From Garcia nutans (Eukaryota; Streptophyta; Magnoliopsida; Malpighiales; Euphorbiaceae), in NCBI GenBank assembly GCA_947685225.1, contig CANTUV010000024.1, forward strand, positions 19,052,001 to 19,116,000: a stretch of 64,000 nt of DNA, given 5' to 3'. Shown in pieces: positions 1 to 11,156 of the stretch. The notes under the pieces were generated by a model. It had not been told where the DNA came from and made no database searches. It saw only the letters and a list, made by a program, of their open reading frames with translations. Both the position numbers and the translations under genes were made by a program. Position 1 is the stretch's first letter; every line of letters begins with the position of its first letter.

Positions 1-1074
1 AAAACAAAGAGAGAGTGGGGAACAAGAGAGAGTGGTGTGAGCTGGTGTGAGTTGGGAAGCATGGGCTTGAGTTTTGGAGGGAAATAAAAAGAGAAGAAGA
101 GGCTTGAGCAGGGGAGCTTCTGCAGAGGGTGCTGGCTGGAGGTTTCTGCAGAGAAACAGAGAACAGAGGCAAAGAAGAGAGGTTTGAGAGGAGGAGGTTG
201 GGCATACACAGTTTGGGCAAGGAGGGAGTGACACTCTCCTTGACTCTTCATCTTCATCCTCCATTTCCATCCTCTCCATCCTCTCCATCTTCCATTGGCA
301 GCTCCTGAAGATTCAAGAAGCTACATTGAAAGGGGTTTTTCTATTTTCTCGTTTTATGTATTTTAATGCTATTGTTGTTGTTGTTGTTGTTGTACTAAGT
401 GTATTGAATATGAACTAAATCATTCTCTGTCTAGATATTGATGAACCCTAGCTTATTTGTATGATTGAATAATTTTAATTGATTGAGTTGTTTTATTCTT
501 ATGATGCTTAATGATTTATTTCCAATTGATAATAGCATGCTTATTGATTGGTTGCAATTTTCATATTATTAACTTGAGAAAGCTTGATATGAATTGATTA
601 CTCATAAGGGTTGAGGATTGATTGGGGTGCTAGAGATAGACCTACAAGATCCTTTGGTTTATAGTTCCTTGTTCTTAATGCAAGATCTATTTAATTGTGT
701 TTGAGAAGAGATTCTGGCACTCTACTTAGTGATTAGGGATTAATTCACTTGAGAGAGGTTTTAGTCTAAATTAGAGGAATGCCAATTCAACTCTATTATG
801 TAATGTAATTGAGGCTAGGGGGATTCAATTTCTGGATAGTATCATTATCATCAATCCTTTTTACACAACACACAACTTATCTTTGCTTTCATTTATTTAA
901 GTTAATTTTCTTTAATTATAAAACTTCACAAAAATATTAAATTTCTAAACAACAGTTATGATTTGCACTAGTGCTTGGCCTTGTCCTCAGTGGAACGATA
1001 ACTCACTCACTACTTTATTATTTGGGCGACCCGTGCACTTGCGGTTTAGCTATAGCATAGCTTGCACACCACCA
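1..1074 (+). repeat. 5' LTR of E1 (3' portion only)
   Basis: This stretch aligns base for base, with small indels, to 23472-24523. It includes a GTT microsatellite near 371-391 and the block CCCGTGCACTTGCGG at 1030-1044. It ends in ACCA at 1071-1074, just before the primer-binding site. The U3 start lies outside the window. Confidence 0.85.
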
Positions 1075-1080
1075 TGTTTT

Positions 1081-1098
1081 TGGCGCCACTGCCAGGGA
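1081..1098 (+). promoter_or_regulatory. Primer-binding site, tRNA-Asp type
   Basis: TGGCGCCACTGCCAGGGA matches the complement of the plant tRNA-Asp 3' end (TGGCGCCGTTGCCGGGG) except for a few changed bases. It lies six bases after the LTR end. Athila elements commonly use this primer. The mismatches suggest decay. Confidence 0.8.
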
Positions 1099-1299
1099 CA
1101 ATGGTTTCAATACTAGTAATACAATTAAGAATGTTGATTTAGTTTTATTTTTATTAAGAATGTTTGTTTGTTTTCTTTGAATTGTTTGTGTGTTTTTCTT
1201 TGAATCGTGTGTTTGTTTTCTGTAAATTTGTTTGTTTGTTGTGTTTGAATTTGTTTGATTGTTTGTTTTTTTTTAAATTACTGAGTGCCTTTTGTAAAG

Positions 1300-2446
1300 A
1301 TGCAGTTTTCAAGGCATGGGGAAGTTTATGATGGGGACTATTATTCTGAGCTTGCATGGCAACTCGCAAAATTAACGAATAAAGTTGATAGGCTAATTGC
1401 AAGCTGGGGAAGTCCACCAAATTGTACAGCATGTGGCAATGCAGGGCATAGTGCCAATACATGTTCATTTGGTTACCAACGATACCACGATTGGCACAAA
1501 GAAGAATATGGTTACCAAAGTTTCCAGCAAATGGGTGGTAATGACGCATATTCCAATTCTTACAATCCAAGCTGGGAAAGCCACCCAAATTTTTCTTTGG
1601 AAAATCAGCAGTACACTCCACCTCAAAATTGTTTTCAGCCTTACCAAGGAAGTTCTTGCTTTCAAGAATAATTTTCAAACCAAGACCTCCTCGAGGAACC
1701 CACATTGGAGGATAAGTTAAATGCCTATATTCAAAAACTCACAATGAATCAAGATCACCTTGAGGAACCCACTTTGGAGGAGAGAATGAATGCTTTCATT
1801 GAAGATATCGAAAAATTTCAAACTCAATGCATAGTGGAAGATGAGTTGAGGTTTGAATCTTAACAAGAAACACAGAGGATATTGGATGCTCTGGTTGAGC
1901 AGATGGCACATCAACCCCAAGCACACCAAAAGGAGGAGTCTCCTAGCCAATTGGAGCAATTTGAGGCAATCACAAATTTGAGGAATGAATAGGTAATATA
2001 TAACAATTTTTGTGATTTCTTTGATGCAGGGACCAATCAAGAAGAAAATAGAGAGGAGATCCAACCCGACATAGAGGAGTTGAATCAAACAAAGGAAGAG
2101 GAGAATTTGGAAGCATCAACTTGGATAGAATTGCATGAACCTCCAAATCCTTTTATGCCACCAATTTCATTTCCATGTATGCTGGAGGAAGAGAAACAAG
2201 GTATGCATATTCCTGAACTCTATGACATGCCCCATAGCGAAGATAATGTAGATAAGCTTAAGGTAGCCATGACCTTAGAAGTAGAGCCTAATATTTCCAA
2301 TCTAGAAATCGAGGAGAGCAAAGTAATATTAAATGAAGAGGTTGTTGAGATGAAGCTTCAAATTGCTAAAGAGGATGAGAATGAGATTCAACCAAACTTG
2401 TTTGAACTTCAAAAGACCCCAATAATCTTGGAATTTGTTTTAGTTG
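1300..2446 (+). pseudogene. E1 gag-like polyprotein, 5' part, decayed
   Basis: One reading frame runs through this stretch, from an ATG at 1300 or upstream, broken by stops at 1669 (TAA), 1861 (TAA) and 1990 (TAG). A zinc knuckle is visible near codon 48 from that ATG: CTACGNAGHSANTC fits C-x2-C-x4-H-x4-C, the nucleic-acid-binding motif of retrotransposon gag. After it come a Gln/Tyr-rich stretch, a tandem repeat containing EEPTLE, and a long acidic Glu-rich region. The usual N-terminal capsid domain is missing. At 2442-2446 the frame meets the target duplication of G1 and resumes in phase at 11534. I do not recognise a specific function beyond gag-like. It could be an accessory protein of a non-autonomous Athila relative. 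Confidence 0.6.
2442..2446. repeat. Target-site duplication of G1, left (AGTTG)
   Basis: AGTTG abuts the 5' LTR and is repeated exactly at 11534-11538 after the 3' LTR. Removing one copy with the element restores the E1 reading frame. Confidence 0.9.
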
Positions 2447-3267
2447 TGTAATGTTTAAAATTTTAGATACTAAACTTTTAAATGAATAGTGATAATTAAT
2501 AGTGAATTGTGCTATGAGTGATATGGATAAGTAATGTAAATAGTGAATGTTAAAAATTTACCGAAGCAATTAATTATTTTTATGCTCTTATGAGAGTTAA
2601 AATCGAATTAGAATCAACGGTTAAGAAAGAGGCTGCACCATAACTAAGATGAGATTGGCCACACTAGATTGAGCTGTATATATATATATGTGTGTTTGTG
2701 TGTGTGGACAAGTGTAAGAGTGTAGAAACTTCATTTCTCTCTTCATCATTCACGTTCAACACCACCTTCCTCATCAAAACTCCTTCTTGCTTCCTAACTT
2801 CCAAGATTTTGATCAAAAACAAAGAGCAAACAATGTTTAGTTATAAGTTTTGAGAAGATTAAGATAAAAAGCTGAGATTATTAACAAGTAAGTAAAGAAA
2901 AGAAGAGTTAAAGAGGTATGTGTTTATGTATTTTAATTTACAAATATTTATTTTTCTTTCAATTTCATGTTTAAATTATTTTATTGGGTCATTTAGAGGA
3001 AATATTTCTTAAAACTTGGATAAATGAATTATTGTGTGATATAAGTAGAAATTGAAGTTGTTAATGTTGTTTTTCATCATTTTGAATGATGATTGTGAAA
3101 GTTGATGAGTAGATCATTTGTTAAATACTTGATTAATTAAAGTTTTAGTAAGGTATTAGTTAGAAATTCTTTTCATGTCAAAACTTTGATGTTGATTCAT
3201 TTTTATCTTCGATCTTCATTATATTTGTGTTTTATGAAGTTACAAGTGTAAAATACATGATTTTAAG

Positions 3268-3565
3268 ATGCCATGGGAGTGGTTTTAAGTTGCCATGGCC
3301 CTGGGATCGAAGTTTGGAGTGTTGGATGAAGAATTACTCCGAAAACAGTCCCAAAATCAATGCCACGGTCTTGGCCTAAGATGCCACGACCGTGGGATTG
3401 AAAATGATGCTGTTTCTTCAAAAAAATTTGATAAAACAGAGGGGTTTCATATGCCACGACCGTGGCCTTGAAAGGCAATGACCGTGGGGAGTCTTCAACA
3501 TCATTTTACAGATTCCTTTTGTATCCCACGGGCGTGGGGTTGAGTTGCCACAGTCGTGGGGTACC
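3268..3565. repeat. Array of CCACGGCCGTGG-like palindromes in G1 5' LTR
   Basis: Repeated near-palindromes include GCCATGGCCCTGGG, GCCACGACCGTGGG, GCCACGACCGTGGCC and CCCACGGGCGTGGGG, spaced 20 to 60 bases apart. The 3' LTR copy is at 10176-10448 and has lost one unit. Similar motifs occur in the LTRs of A and E1. Confidence 0.8.
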
Positions 3566-4226
3566 TAAATGATGTTTTTTGACTTGTATTTTGTGATATA
3601 CGGGCCTAGTATGAGGCTATTATGTTTATATTTATTACTTTTGTGTTATGTAAGTGTTGAAAGTATGAAAAAGAGTGATAAACCTTGAATTTTTGATAAA
3701 TGTATAGAATACCAAATGTTAATGAAAGTATTGTTTCATAGAAATGATATATATATAATTCAGTATCAACTACAACTTAATGAATTGCCCTAATCATACT
3801 GATTTTAGATCTAGCTTGGGATTGAATGGCTAGCCAAAAGGGAGGATATCCAAAGTGTTAGCGGGCACTCCGTGCCATCAATAGACACTCGGTGTCATCA
3901 TATTCAGTGGGAATTCTTGCCATAGTGGGCCATTAGCCAAAATTCTATATAGCGGCATTCAATTGCCATCAGTGACCCGTTATCCAAATCTAGAATCTGA
4001 GTTCAATGTGTTTGGGCATAATTAAAAATAGTTATCTAGAATGAAAATAATGTGTTCTTCGATGTCGATAAACTAGATAATTTTGAAACTAATTGTATTT
4101 AGAATTTCAATTTATAATGAATTTAGTTTGCAAGTCGATGTTTCTAAATTATTTAATTGCTATATCACTTTTATTGCTATATCTCTTTTATTTAAATTTT
4201 CTTATATATTATAAATACATAAACAC

Positions 4227-4268
4227 CATTAAGCTTTAGCGTGTTGGAATTGTTTTCTGACGTGCAGA
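4227..4268 (+). other. LTR twin-hairpin module, degenerate copy (G1 5' LTR)
   Basis: Compared with 11114-11156, the first hairpin has lost part of its second arm (TTAAGCTTTAGCG). The second pair GCGTG / CGTGC can still pair in RNA using two G-U pairs. The downstream GT of the splice-like site is AT here. Confidence 0.55.
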
Positions 4269-4649
4269 TCAAACAAGGAGAGTTGAAACCGCAGAGTGAG
4301 AGACTTACGTTCTTGGACAAATGCATCATCAAGGTTCAATGAACAATATTGTAAATATTGTACTCGTTATGGTTCACATAGCAAATCTTTATAATTTTGT
4401 GTGACAATTGTACTAGTTTGAGTGTAGTTTGAGAATACTTATAATAATGTAAGTTTTTATTAAGAGTTCTTATAAATATATGAAAATATGTGTGTAATAT
4501 AGAGAACTTAATAGTGGCATTATTGCTTAAAGATATTATGACTTTATTTCTTTAGTACATACATAGATATATATAGAACATTTGTGATTGTTAGGTGACA
4601 TCTCCTATGTAGGTAAGTGTATGGACTATATAGGGGATGTTACAATTAG

Positions 4650-4661
4650 TGGTATCAGAGC
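4650..4661 (+). promoter_or_regulatory. Primer-binding site, initiator tRNA-Met
   Basis: TGGTATCAGAGC is the exact complement of the plant initiator tRNA-Met 3' end and lies five bases after the LTR. The remaining leader to 4781 shows no coding signal. Confidence 0.95.
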
Positions 4662-4781
4662 AGGTTTAGGCGGTTCTAAGTTGTGGGTTAAAAAAAAAGT
4701 ACAACTGTCATTTCTATGTAAACTATATAATTGAACAAATGTCTGATGCAGTTGATTTTTTTTTATGTTTAAAGGTATAAG

Positions 4782-5900
4782 ATGGCCTCTGAATCCCGTC
4801 AAGATGCCGAGGATCAAGCTGCATCCTCACACAGTCAAGCTAGTGTGGGAAATCAGCAGCCATCAGAACCTTGTGCGGAACAAATTCCATTAGATCCTCA
4901 ATTTGTGAGAAATATGGGTGAAATCCTTAGGCAAGTTGTGAGAGTTACTCCTCCTGCACAACCTCCGCCGCCAGTACTACAAATATCTCCTTTGGAGAGA
5001 ATTAGAAAATTGGGAGCAGAAGATTTTAAAGCTCGTGACACTGATGAGTCTTCAGTAGCTGAGTATTGGATGGAGAGGATTGTGATAGTTTTTGATATGC
5101 TGCATTGTACTGATGAGGAAAGATTAGAATGTGCAGTTTCCTTATTGCAAGAACAAGCGTTTGCCTGGTGGGATACAAAGCAGAAAGGTATACCTGCAGG
5201 TAGACTTACTTGGGAATTTTTCCAAGAAGAATTCAAAAAGGAATATATTAGTGAGATCTATTTAGAGGAGAAGCGTCGAGAATTTTTGTATCTTAAGCAA
5301 AGGCAATTATCTGTGTCTGAATATGAGAGGCAGTTTGTTTGCCTTAGTAAATATTTTCCAGAGTTGGTTGTATCTGAGGAAGAGAAGTGTAAACGGTTTG
5401 AACAATGTTTGAATAGTCAGATTCGGGTGTATTTAATAGCAATGAGGATTAAGGAGTTTTCTACTCTTGTTAATGCGAAAGTTGCTATAGAAAATGAGAT
5501 TAAACCAGTGTAGGGAAGAAAACAACAATTCAAGAAAGGAATTGCTAGTGAACTACAACAAGGTAGCCAGAAAAGATAGAGAAATATTCAAGCCCAAACT
5601 CAGGGGTTTAGTAGAGGAAGTGGAGCTAGTTTTCATAAGTCTAGAGGTGGAAGGTTTGGAGTGGCTTCAGGCTCTTCTTCAAGAATTGTTACTACACCTT
5701 GTCAATATTGTGGTGCAAGTGAAGATTGTTGGTTTCAAAAGGGTGCTTGTTTGAAATGTGGTTCTTTGGAGCATAAAATCAAAGATTGTCCAATAATAAA
5801 AGAATTAGAAGTTGTAGAAGGACAAAGTTCTGTATAGAGGTCTCAATCAAACCGTAGGGCAGGTAGAGGTGGTCGACCCAGTGGTAGTCAGCAGAGAGGA
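4782..5900 (+). pseudogene. G1 gag (capsid and zinc knuckle), broken by stops
   Basis: Starts at ATG 4782 (MASESRQDAEDQ). The first 243 codons hold a retrotransposon gag core that packages RNA in the cytoplasmic particle: AEYWMERI near residue 87, EQAFAWWDTKQ near 124, and EYERQFVCLSKYFPE near 181. A TAG at 5511 ends this stretch, but the same frame continues through a further TAG near 5577 to a zinc knuckle CLKCGSLEHKIKDC at 5748-5789 (C-x2-C-x4-H-x4-C) and another TAG near 5835. Upstream CQYCGASEDC resembles a second, imperfect knuckle. Frame continuity without indels shows recent decay by point mutation. Confidence 0.85.
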
Positions 5901-5909
5901 TCTGAAACA

Positions 5910-6560
5910 GTGGATAGACCTCAAACTCGAGGCAATGCTCCAGCTAGGGCTTATGCCATGAAAGCTGTGGAAGACCAGGATGCTCCTGATGTTGTAGTTT
6001 GTAAATTTTCTTTACTTGGTCTTGATGTGTATGCATTGTTAGATCCTGGTTCTACACATTCTTATATTTGTACAACTATAGCTTCAGGAAGGAAAATGTG
6101 TGTTGATAAACTTGATTATGAGATAGAAGTTACAAATCCCTTAGGCCATAGTGTGAAGGTAAATAGAGTATATTGAAATTGTCCACTTAGAGTTCATGAT
6201 GTAGAGCTTTCTGCTGATTTGATTGAACTACCATTCCATGATTTTGATGTAATCTTGGGAATGGATTGGTTGTTCCGACATCAAGCAGTTATGGACTGCT
6301 GTAGGAAAGCTGTAACTTGTAAGAGTCCGGGTTATGGTGAAATTGTAGTCCAAGGAGAAAAACAATTTTATCCTTCTAGTTTGATTTCTGCAGCTAAAGC
6401 TAGAAAGTTAATTAGGAAGAGAAGTGAAGCTTATCTTGCTTATGTTAATGATACACGATATTCAAGCAAAGTTTTGGGAGACATACCTACAGTGAGTGAG
6501 TTTTTGGATGTTTTTCCGGAAGAATTACCTGGAGTACCACCAGAGATAGAGGTAAAATTT
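5910..6560 (+). pseudogene. G1 protease
   Basis: Same frame as gag. LLDPGSTHSYI near 6038-6070 is the aspartic protease active-site region, with D-P-G-S where plant chromoviruses often show D-[SP]-G-[SA]. IELPFHDFDVILGMDWL near 6222-6275 is the conserved distal segment with the hydrophobic ILG motif. The enzyme would cut the Gag-Pol precursor. A TGA at 6174 (VYWN... region) separates the two halves, so full-length protease could not be made without readthrough. Confidence 0.85.
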
Positions 6561-7833
6561 GTTATTGATGTAGTTCTAGGTACAACACCAATTTCTATTC
6601 CACCTTATAGAATGGAACCTCCGGAATTAAAAGAATTAAAGGTGCAACTCCAAGAATTGCTTGACAAAGGATTTATAAAACCTAGTGTGTCACCTTGGGG
6701 TGCACCGGTTTTGTTTGTAAAGAAGAAGGATGGTACCTTAAGATTATGTATAGATTATCGGCAGTTGAATAAAGTGACTATTAAGAATAAGTACCCGTTA
6801 CCTAGGATTGATGACTTATTTGATCAGTTGAGAGGAGCGGGTGTTTTCTCAAAAATTGATCTTAAATCGGGTTATAATCAGATGAAAATTAAAGAAGTAG
6901 ATATTCCAAAGACAGCTTTTAGAACTCGATATGGACATTATGAATTTTTGGTTATGCCCTTTGGTTTAACTAATGCTCCAGCAGCTTTTATGGACTTGAT
7001 GAATCGAGTCTTTAAACCCTATTTGGACCAGTTCGTAGTTGTTTTTATTGATGATATACTGGTTTATTCTAAAAATAGGGAAGATCATGATAAGCATTTG
7101 AGAATTGTACTACAAACACTCAGAGAGAATCAATTGTATGGTAAATTATGGAAGTGTGATTTTTGGTTGACGGAAGTGGCATTTCTAGGACATGTAGTGT
7201 CAGCTGATGGTATTCGTGTGGATCCAAGTAAAATTGAGACTATTTTGAATTGGCAGCCACCAAAGAATATAACTGAAGTCCGAAGTTTCCTTGGGTTGGC
7301 TGGATATTATAGAAGATTTGTGCAAGGGTTTTCGAAGATAGCACTTCCCTTAACGAAGCTCCTTAGAAAAGAAATTAAATTTGCGTGGAATGCTCAGTGT
7401 CAAGCTAGTTTTGAACAATTGAAAGTGATATTGACTGAAGCGCCTATCTTAACTCAACCAATTCCAGGTAAAGACTATGTTATTTATAGTGATGCTTCTC
7501 ATCAAGGACTTGGTTGTGTATTGATGCAAGAGGGTAAGGTAATTGCTTATGCTTCTAGGCAATTAAAATCTCATGAATTGAATTACCCTACACATGATTT
7601 GGAGTTAGCTGCTATTGTATTTGCTCTTAAAATCTGGCGACATTATTTGTATGGTGAACGGTGTTATATTTTAACTGATCATAAAAGTTTGAAATATTTG
7701 CCAACACAAAAAGAATTGAATTTAAGGCAGAGAAGATGGATGGAATTTATCAAGGATTATGATTGTATCATCAACTATCATCCTGGAAAAGCTAATGTGG
7801 TAGCCGATGCTTTAAGTCGAAAGAATTTAGCAG
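6561..7833 (+). pseudogene. G1 reverse transcriptase and RNase H
   Basis: An open stretch without stops. RT motifs in order: ISIPPYRMEPPELKEL near 6590, VKKKDGTLRLCIDYRQLNK near 6716, FSKIDLKSGYNQ near 6847, MPFGLTNAPAAF near 6954, and the catalytic FIDDILVYS near 7044. The connection segment holds FLGLAGYYRRFV near 7288. RNase H follows: IYSDASHQGLGCVLMQ (first Asp) near 7480, DLELAAIVFALKIW (Glu) near 7597, ILTDHKSLKYL (Asp) near 7668, and VVADALSR (Asp) near 7798. All catalytic residues are present, so these domains look intact as written. The frame ends at a candidate intron (7834-7906). Confidence 0.92.
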
Positions 7834-7906
7834 GTATGTTGTATATAAAATATTTTAACATTATATATATATTACATAAACTAAATGATATCATGTGTTA
7901 TGTTAG
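7834..7906 (+). other. Candidate spliceosomal intron between RNase H and integrase of G1
   Basis: The donor is CAG|GTATGT at 7831-7839 and the acceptor TTAG at 7903-7906, with a second AG three bases later (TAGCAG, a NAGNAG acceptor). The segment is 73 or 76 bases, very AT-rich, has a branch-like CTAAAT near 7881, and shifts the reading frame. Removing it by either acceptor joins RNase H to integrase in frame. It could also be a chance insertion. Confidence 0.55.
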
Positions 7907-9311
7907 CAGAATTGAGGGTTGAACCAACCATTAGGCAAAAAGTGATAGAAGCTCAGAAACAAAATCAAAAATTGTTAGAACTTTTGAAACAACTGCAGGA
8001 TGGGGAAAAGCCAGATTATGTTGTCTCAATAGATGGTGGAGTGTATTATAGAGATCGATTGTGTGTACCTAATGTGAAGGAACTAAAGGAATGTATTCTT
8101 GGTGAAGCTCACAATGCTATGTATACAGTACATCCAGGAAGCAATAAGATGTATCAGGATTTGAAATCTCATTATTGGTGGCCTGGTATGAAAAGAGATA
8201 TTACTGAATATGTGACTCGATGTTTAGTATGTCAACAAGTCAAAGCAGAACATCAAGTTCCATCAGGTCTTTTGCAACCTATATCCATACCAGAATGGAA
8301 GTGGGATAGAATCACTATGGATTTTGTGACTGGACTTCCAAATACCCAAAAGAAGCATGATACAATTTGCCTATAACAATAGTTATCAAATCAGTATTGG
8401 AATGGCTCCATATGAGATAGTCAGGCTTCATGGAGTACCAATGTCTATTATCTCATATCGAGACCCTCGCTTTACATCCAGATTTTGGGATAGTTTTCAG
8501 AAAGCATTGGGCACTCGACTTCATTTTAGTACTGTTTTTCATCCCCAAACAGATGGTCAATCAGAAAGGGTGATACAAATACTTGAGGATATGCTTCGAA
8601 GTTGTGTAATCGATTTTGAAGGTAACTGGGATAAATATCTACCTTTAGTAGAATTTGCCTATAACAATAGTTATCAAATCAGTATTGGAATGACTCCATA
8701 TGAGGCACTCTATGGAAGGAAGTGTAGAACTCCATTGTGTTGGGTGGAATTGAAAGAGAGCAAACTTGTAGGGCCTAACCTCATAAAACAAACTGAAGAT
8801 AAAGTGAAGCTTATAAAGGATCGATTACAAATTTCAATGGACAGACAAAAATCTTATGCAGATTTGAAACGACGTGATATTGAGTATAATGTGGGGGATA
8901 AGGTATTTTTAAAAGTATCACCATGGAAGAAAGTTCTTCGCTTTGGAAAGAAAGGTAAATTAAGTCCTAGGTTCATTGGACCATATGAAATACTGGAACG
9001 CGTAGGTCCAGTAGCCTATCGACTAGCTTTGCTTCCAGAATTGGCTAAGATTCATATTGTATTTCATGTGTCGATGCTTAGGCGCTATAGATCAGATCCT
9101 ACACATGTGATTCAGGTAGAATCTATCGAAATTCAACAAAATTTGAATTATGAAGAAGAACCAGTGGCTATCTTAGCTCATGAAATAAAGGAGTTGCGTA
9201 ATAAGCGGATTCCTTTAGTAAAAGTGTTATGGAGGAATCATTCGATGGAGGAAGCCACTTGAGAAAGCAAAGAGATAATGAGACAACAATATCCTCAACT
9301 ATTTCAAGCGT
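7907..9311 (+). pseudogene. G1 integrase and chromodomain-like tail, rearranged core
   Basis: The zinc-binding HHCC domain is visible: EAHNAMYTVHPGSNKMYQ with Cys at CLVCQQVKAEHQ (8222-8260). The first catalytic Asp is in ITMDFVTGLP near 8312. Then the expected segment through the next 30-40 residues is missing and is replaced at 8364-8416 by a near-identical copy of 8652-8704 (FAYNNSYQISIGM). The second catalytic Asp is lost: ISYRDPRF where S-D-R is expected. The Glu remains in TDGQSERVIQ near 8553. A frame break near 8376 adds to the damage. The GPY-type motif RFIGPYEILERVGPVAYRL (8970-9027) and the chromodomain-like EEPVAILAHEIKELR follow. A TGG-to-TGA stop at 9260 cuts the last residues. 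Confidence 0.85.
8364..8416 (+). repeat. 53-bp duplicated integrase segment
   Basis: It matches 8652-8704 with one mismatch seen (GGCTCC against GACTCC). It replaces the natural sequence at this place. Short homology at both edges suggests template switching. Confidence 0.85.
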
Positions 9312-9346
9312 CTATAACAGGTAAATTTCGAGGATAAAATTTCTTT

Positions 9347-9358
9347 AGACGGGAGAAT
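9347..9358 (+). promoter_or_regulatory. Polypurine tract of G1
   Basis: AGACGGGAGAAT directly precedes the 3' LTR and follows the conserved AATTTCGAGGATAAAATTTC block of Del/Tekay elements. It is the plus-strand primer position, interrupted by a C. Confidence 0.8.
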
Positions 9359-10175
9359 TGTAATGTTTAAAATTTTAGATACTAAACTTTTAAATGAATA
9401 GTGATAATTAATAGTAAATTGTGCTATGAGTGATATGGATAAGTAATGTAAATAGTGGATGTAAAAAATTTACCGAAGCAATTAATTATTTTTACGGTCT
9501 TATGAGAGTTAAAATCGAATTAGAATCAACAGTTAAGAAAGAGGCTGCACCATAACTAAGATGAGATTGGCCACACTAGATTGAGCTGTATATATATATG
9601 TGTGTGTGTGTGTGGACAGATGTAAGAGTGTAGAAACTTCATTTCTCTCTTCATCATTCACGTTCAACACCACCTTCCTCATCAAAACTCCTTCTTGCTT
9701 CCTAACTTCCAAGATTTTGATCAAAAACAAAGAGCAAACAATGTTTAGTTATAAGTTTTGAGAAGATTAAGATAAAAAGTTGAGATTATTAACAAGTAAG
9801 TAAAGAAAAGAAGAGTTAAAGAGGTATGTGTTTATGTATTTTAATTTACAAATATTTATTTTTCTTTCAATTTCATGTTTAAATTAGTTTATTGGGTCAT
9901 TTAGAGGAAATATTTCCTAAAACTTGGATAAATGAATTATTGTGTGATATAAGTAGAAATTGAAGTTGTTAATGTTGTTTTTCATCATTTTGAATGATGA
10001 TTGTGAAAGTTGATGAGTAGATCATTTGTTAAATACTTGATTAATTAAAGTTTTAGTAAGGTATTAGTTAGAAATTCTTTTCATGTCAAAACTTTGATGT
10101 TGATTCATTTTTATCTTCGATCTTCATTATATTTGTGTTTTATGAAGTTACAAGTGTAAAATACATGATTTTAAG

Positions 10176-10448
10176 ATGCCATGGGAGTGGTTTTAAGGTG
10201 CCATGGCCGTGGGATCGATGATTGGAGTGTTGGATGAAGAATTACTCCGAAAACAATCCCAAAATCAATGTCACGGTCGTGGCCTAAGATGCCACGACCG
10301 TGGGATTGAAAATGATGTTGTTTCTTCAAAAAAATTTGATAAAACAGAGGGGTTTCATATGCCACGATAGTGGGGTCTTCAACATCATTTTACAGCTTCC
10401 TTTTGTATCCCACGGGTGTGGGGTTGAGTTGCCACGGCCGTGGGGTAC
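10176..10448. repeat. Palindrome array in G1 3' LTR
   Basis: Counterpart of 3268-3565, with units such as GCCATGGCCGTGGG, GTCACGGTCGTGGCC and GCCACGGCCGTGGGG. One unit is lost relative to the 5' LTR. Confidence 0.8.
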
Positions 10449-11113
10449 CTAAATGATGTTTTTGACTTGTATTTTGTGATATACGGGCCTAGTATGAGGC
10501 TATTATGTTTATATTTATTACTTTTGTGTTGTGTAAGTGTTGAAAGTATGAAAAAGAGTGATAAACCTTGAAATTGTGATAAATGTATAGAATACCAAAT
10601 GTTAATGAAAGTATTGTTTCATAGAAATGATATATATATATAATTCAGTATCAACTACAACTTAATGAATTGCCCTAATCATACTGATTTTAGATCTAGC
10701 TTGGGATTGAATGGCTAGCCAAACAGGAGGATATCCAAAGTGTTAGTGGGCACTCCGTGCCATCAATAGACACTCGGTGTTATCATATTCAGTGGGCATT
10801 CTTGCCATAGTGGGCCATTGGCCAAAATTCTATACAACGGCATTCAATTGCCATCAGTGACCCGTTATCCAAATCTAGAATCTGAGTTCAGTGTGTTTGG
10901 GCATAATTAAAAATAATTATCTAGAATGAAAATAATGTGTTCTTCAATGTCGATAAACTAGATAATTCTGAACCTAATTGTATTTAGAATTTCAATTTAT
11001 AATGAATTTAGTTTGCAAGTCGATGTTTCAAAATTATTTAATTGCTATATCACTTTTATTTCTATATCTCTTTTATTTAAATTTTCTTGTATATTATAAA
11101 TACATAAACATCA

Positions 11114-11156
11114 CTAAGCTTTGCTTAGCGTGTTGGAATTTTTTTCTGACGCGCAG
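11114..11156 (+). other. LTR twin-hairpin module (G1 3' LTR)
   Basis: CTAAGC-TTT-GCTTAG (11114-11128) is a perfect stem. It is followed by GCGTG (11128-11132), a 17-base loop and CGCGC (11150-11154), which pair with one G-U. AGAT follows where other families have AGGT. Confidence 0.65.

Larger units (their letters stand above)
2447..4644 (+). repeat. 5' LTR of G1
   Basis: It starts TGTAATGTTTAAAATTTTAG and ends GGGGATGTTACA. It holds a TA/TG microsatellite near 2678-2705, CCACGG/CCGTGG-type palindromes at 3268-3565, a hairpin-rich stretch at 3800-4015 (for example GGCACTCCGTGCC and GACACTCGGTGTC), and a degenerate copy of the twin-hairpin module near 4227-4268. Confidence 0.9.

Noticed and set aside
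1154..1705. 183-codon frame on the minus strand
   Set aside because: It lies opposite the gag-like frame with the zinc knuckle; its composition is a shadow with runs of Asn, Lys and Thr.
4650..4661. tRNA gene fragments (also 15281, 33502, 49774)
   Set aside because: Only 12 bases match; they are primer-binding sites next to LTR ends.
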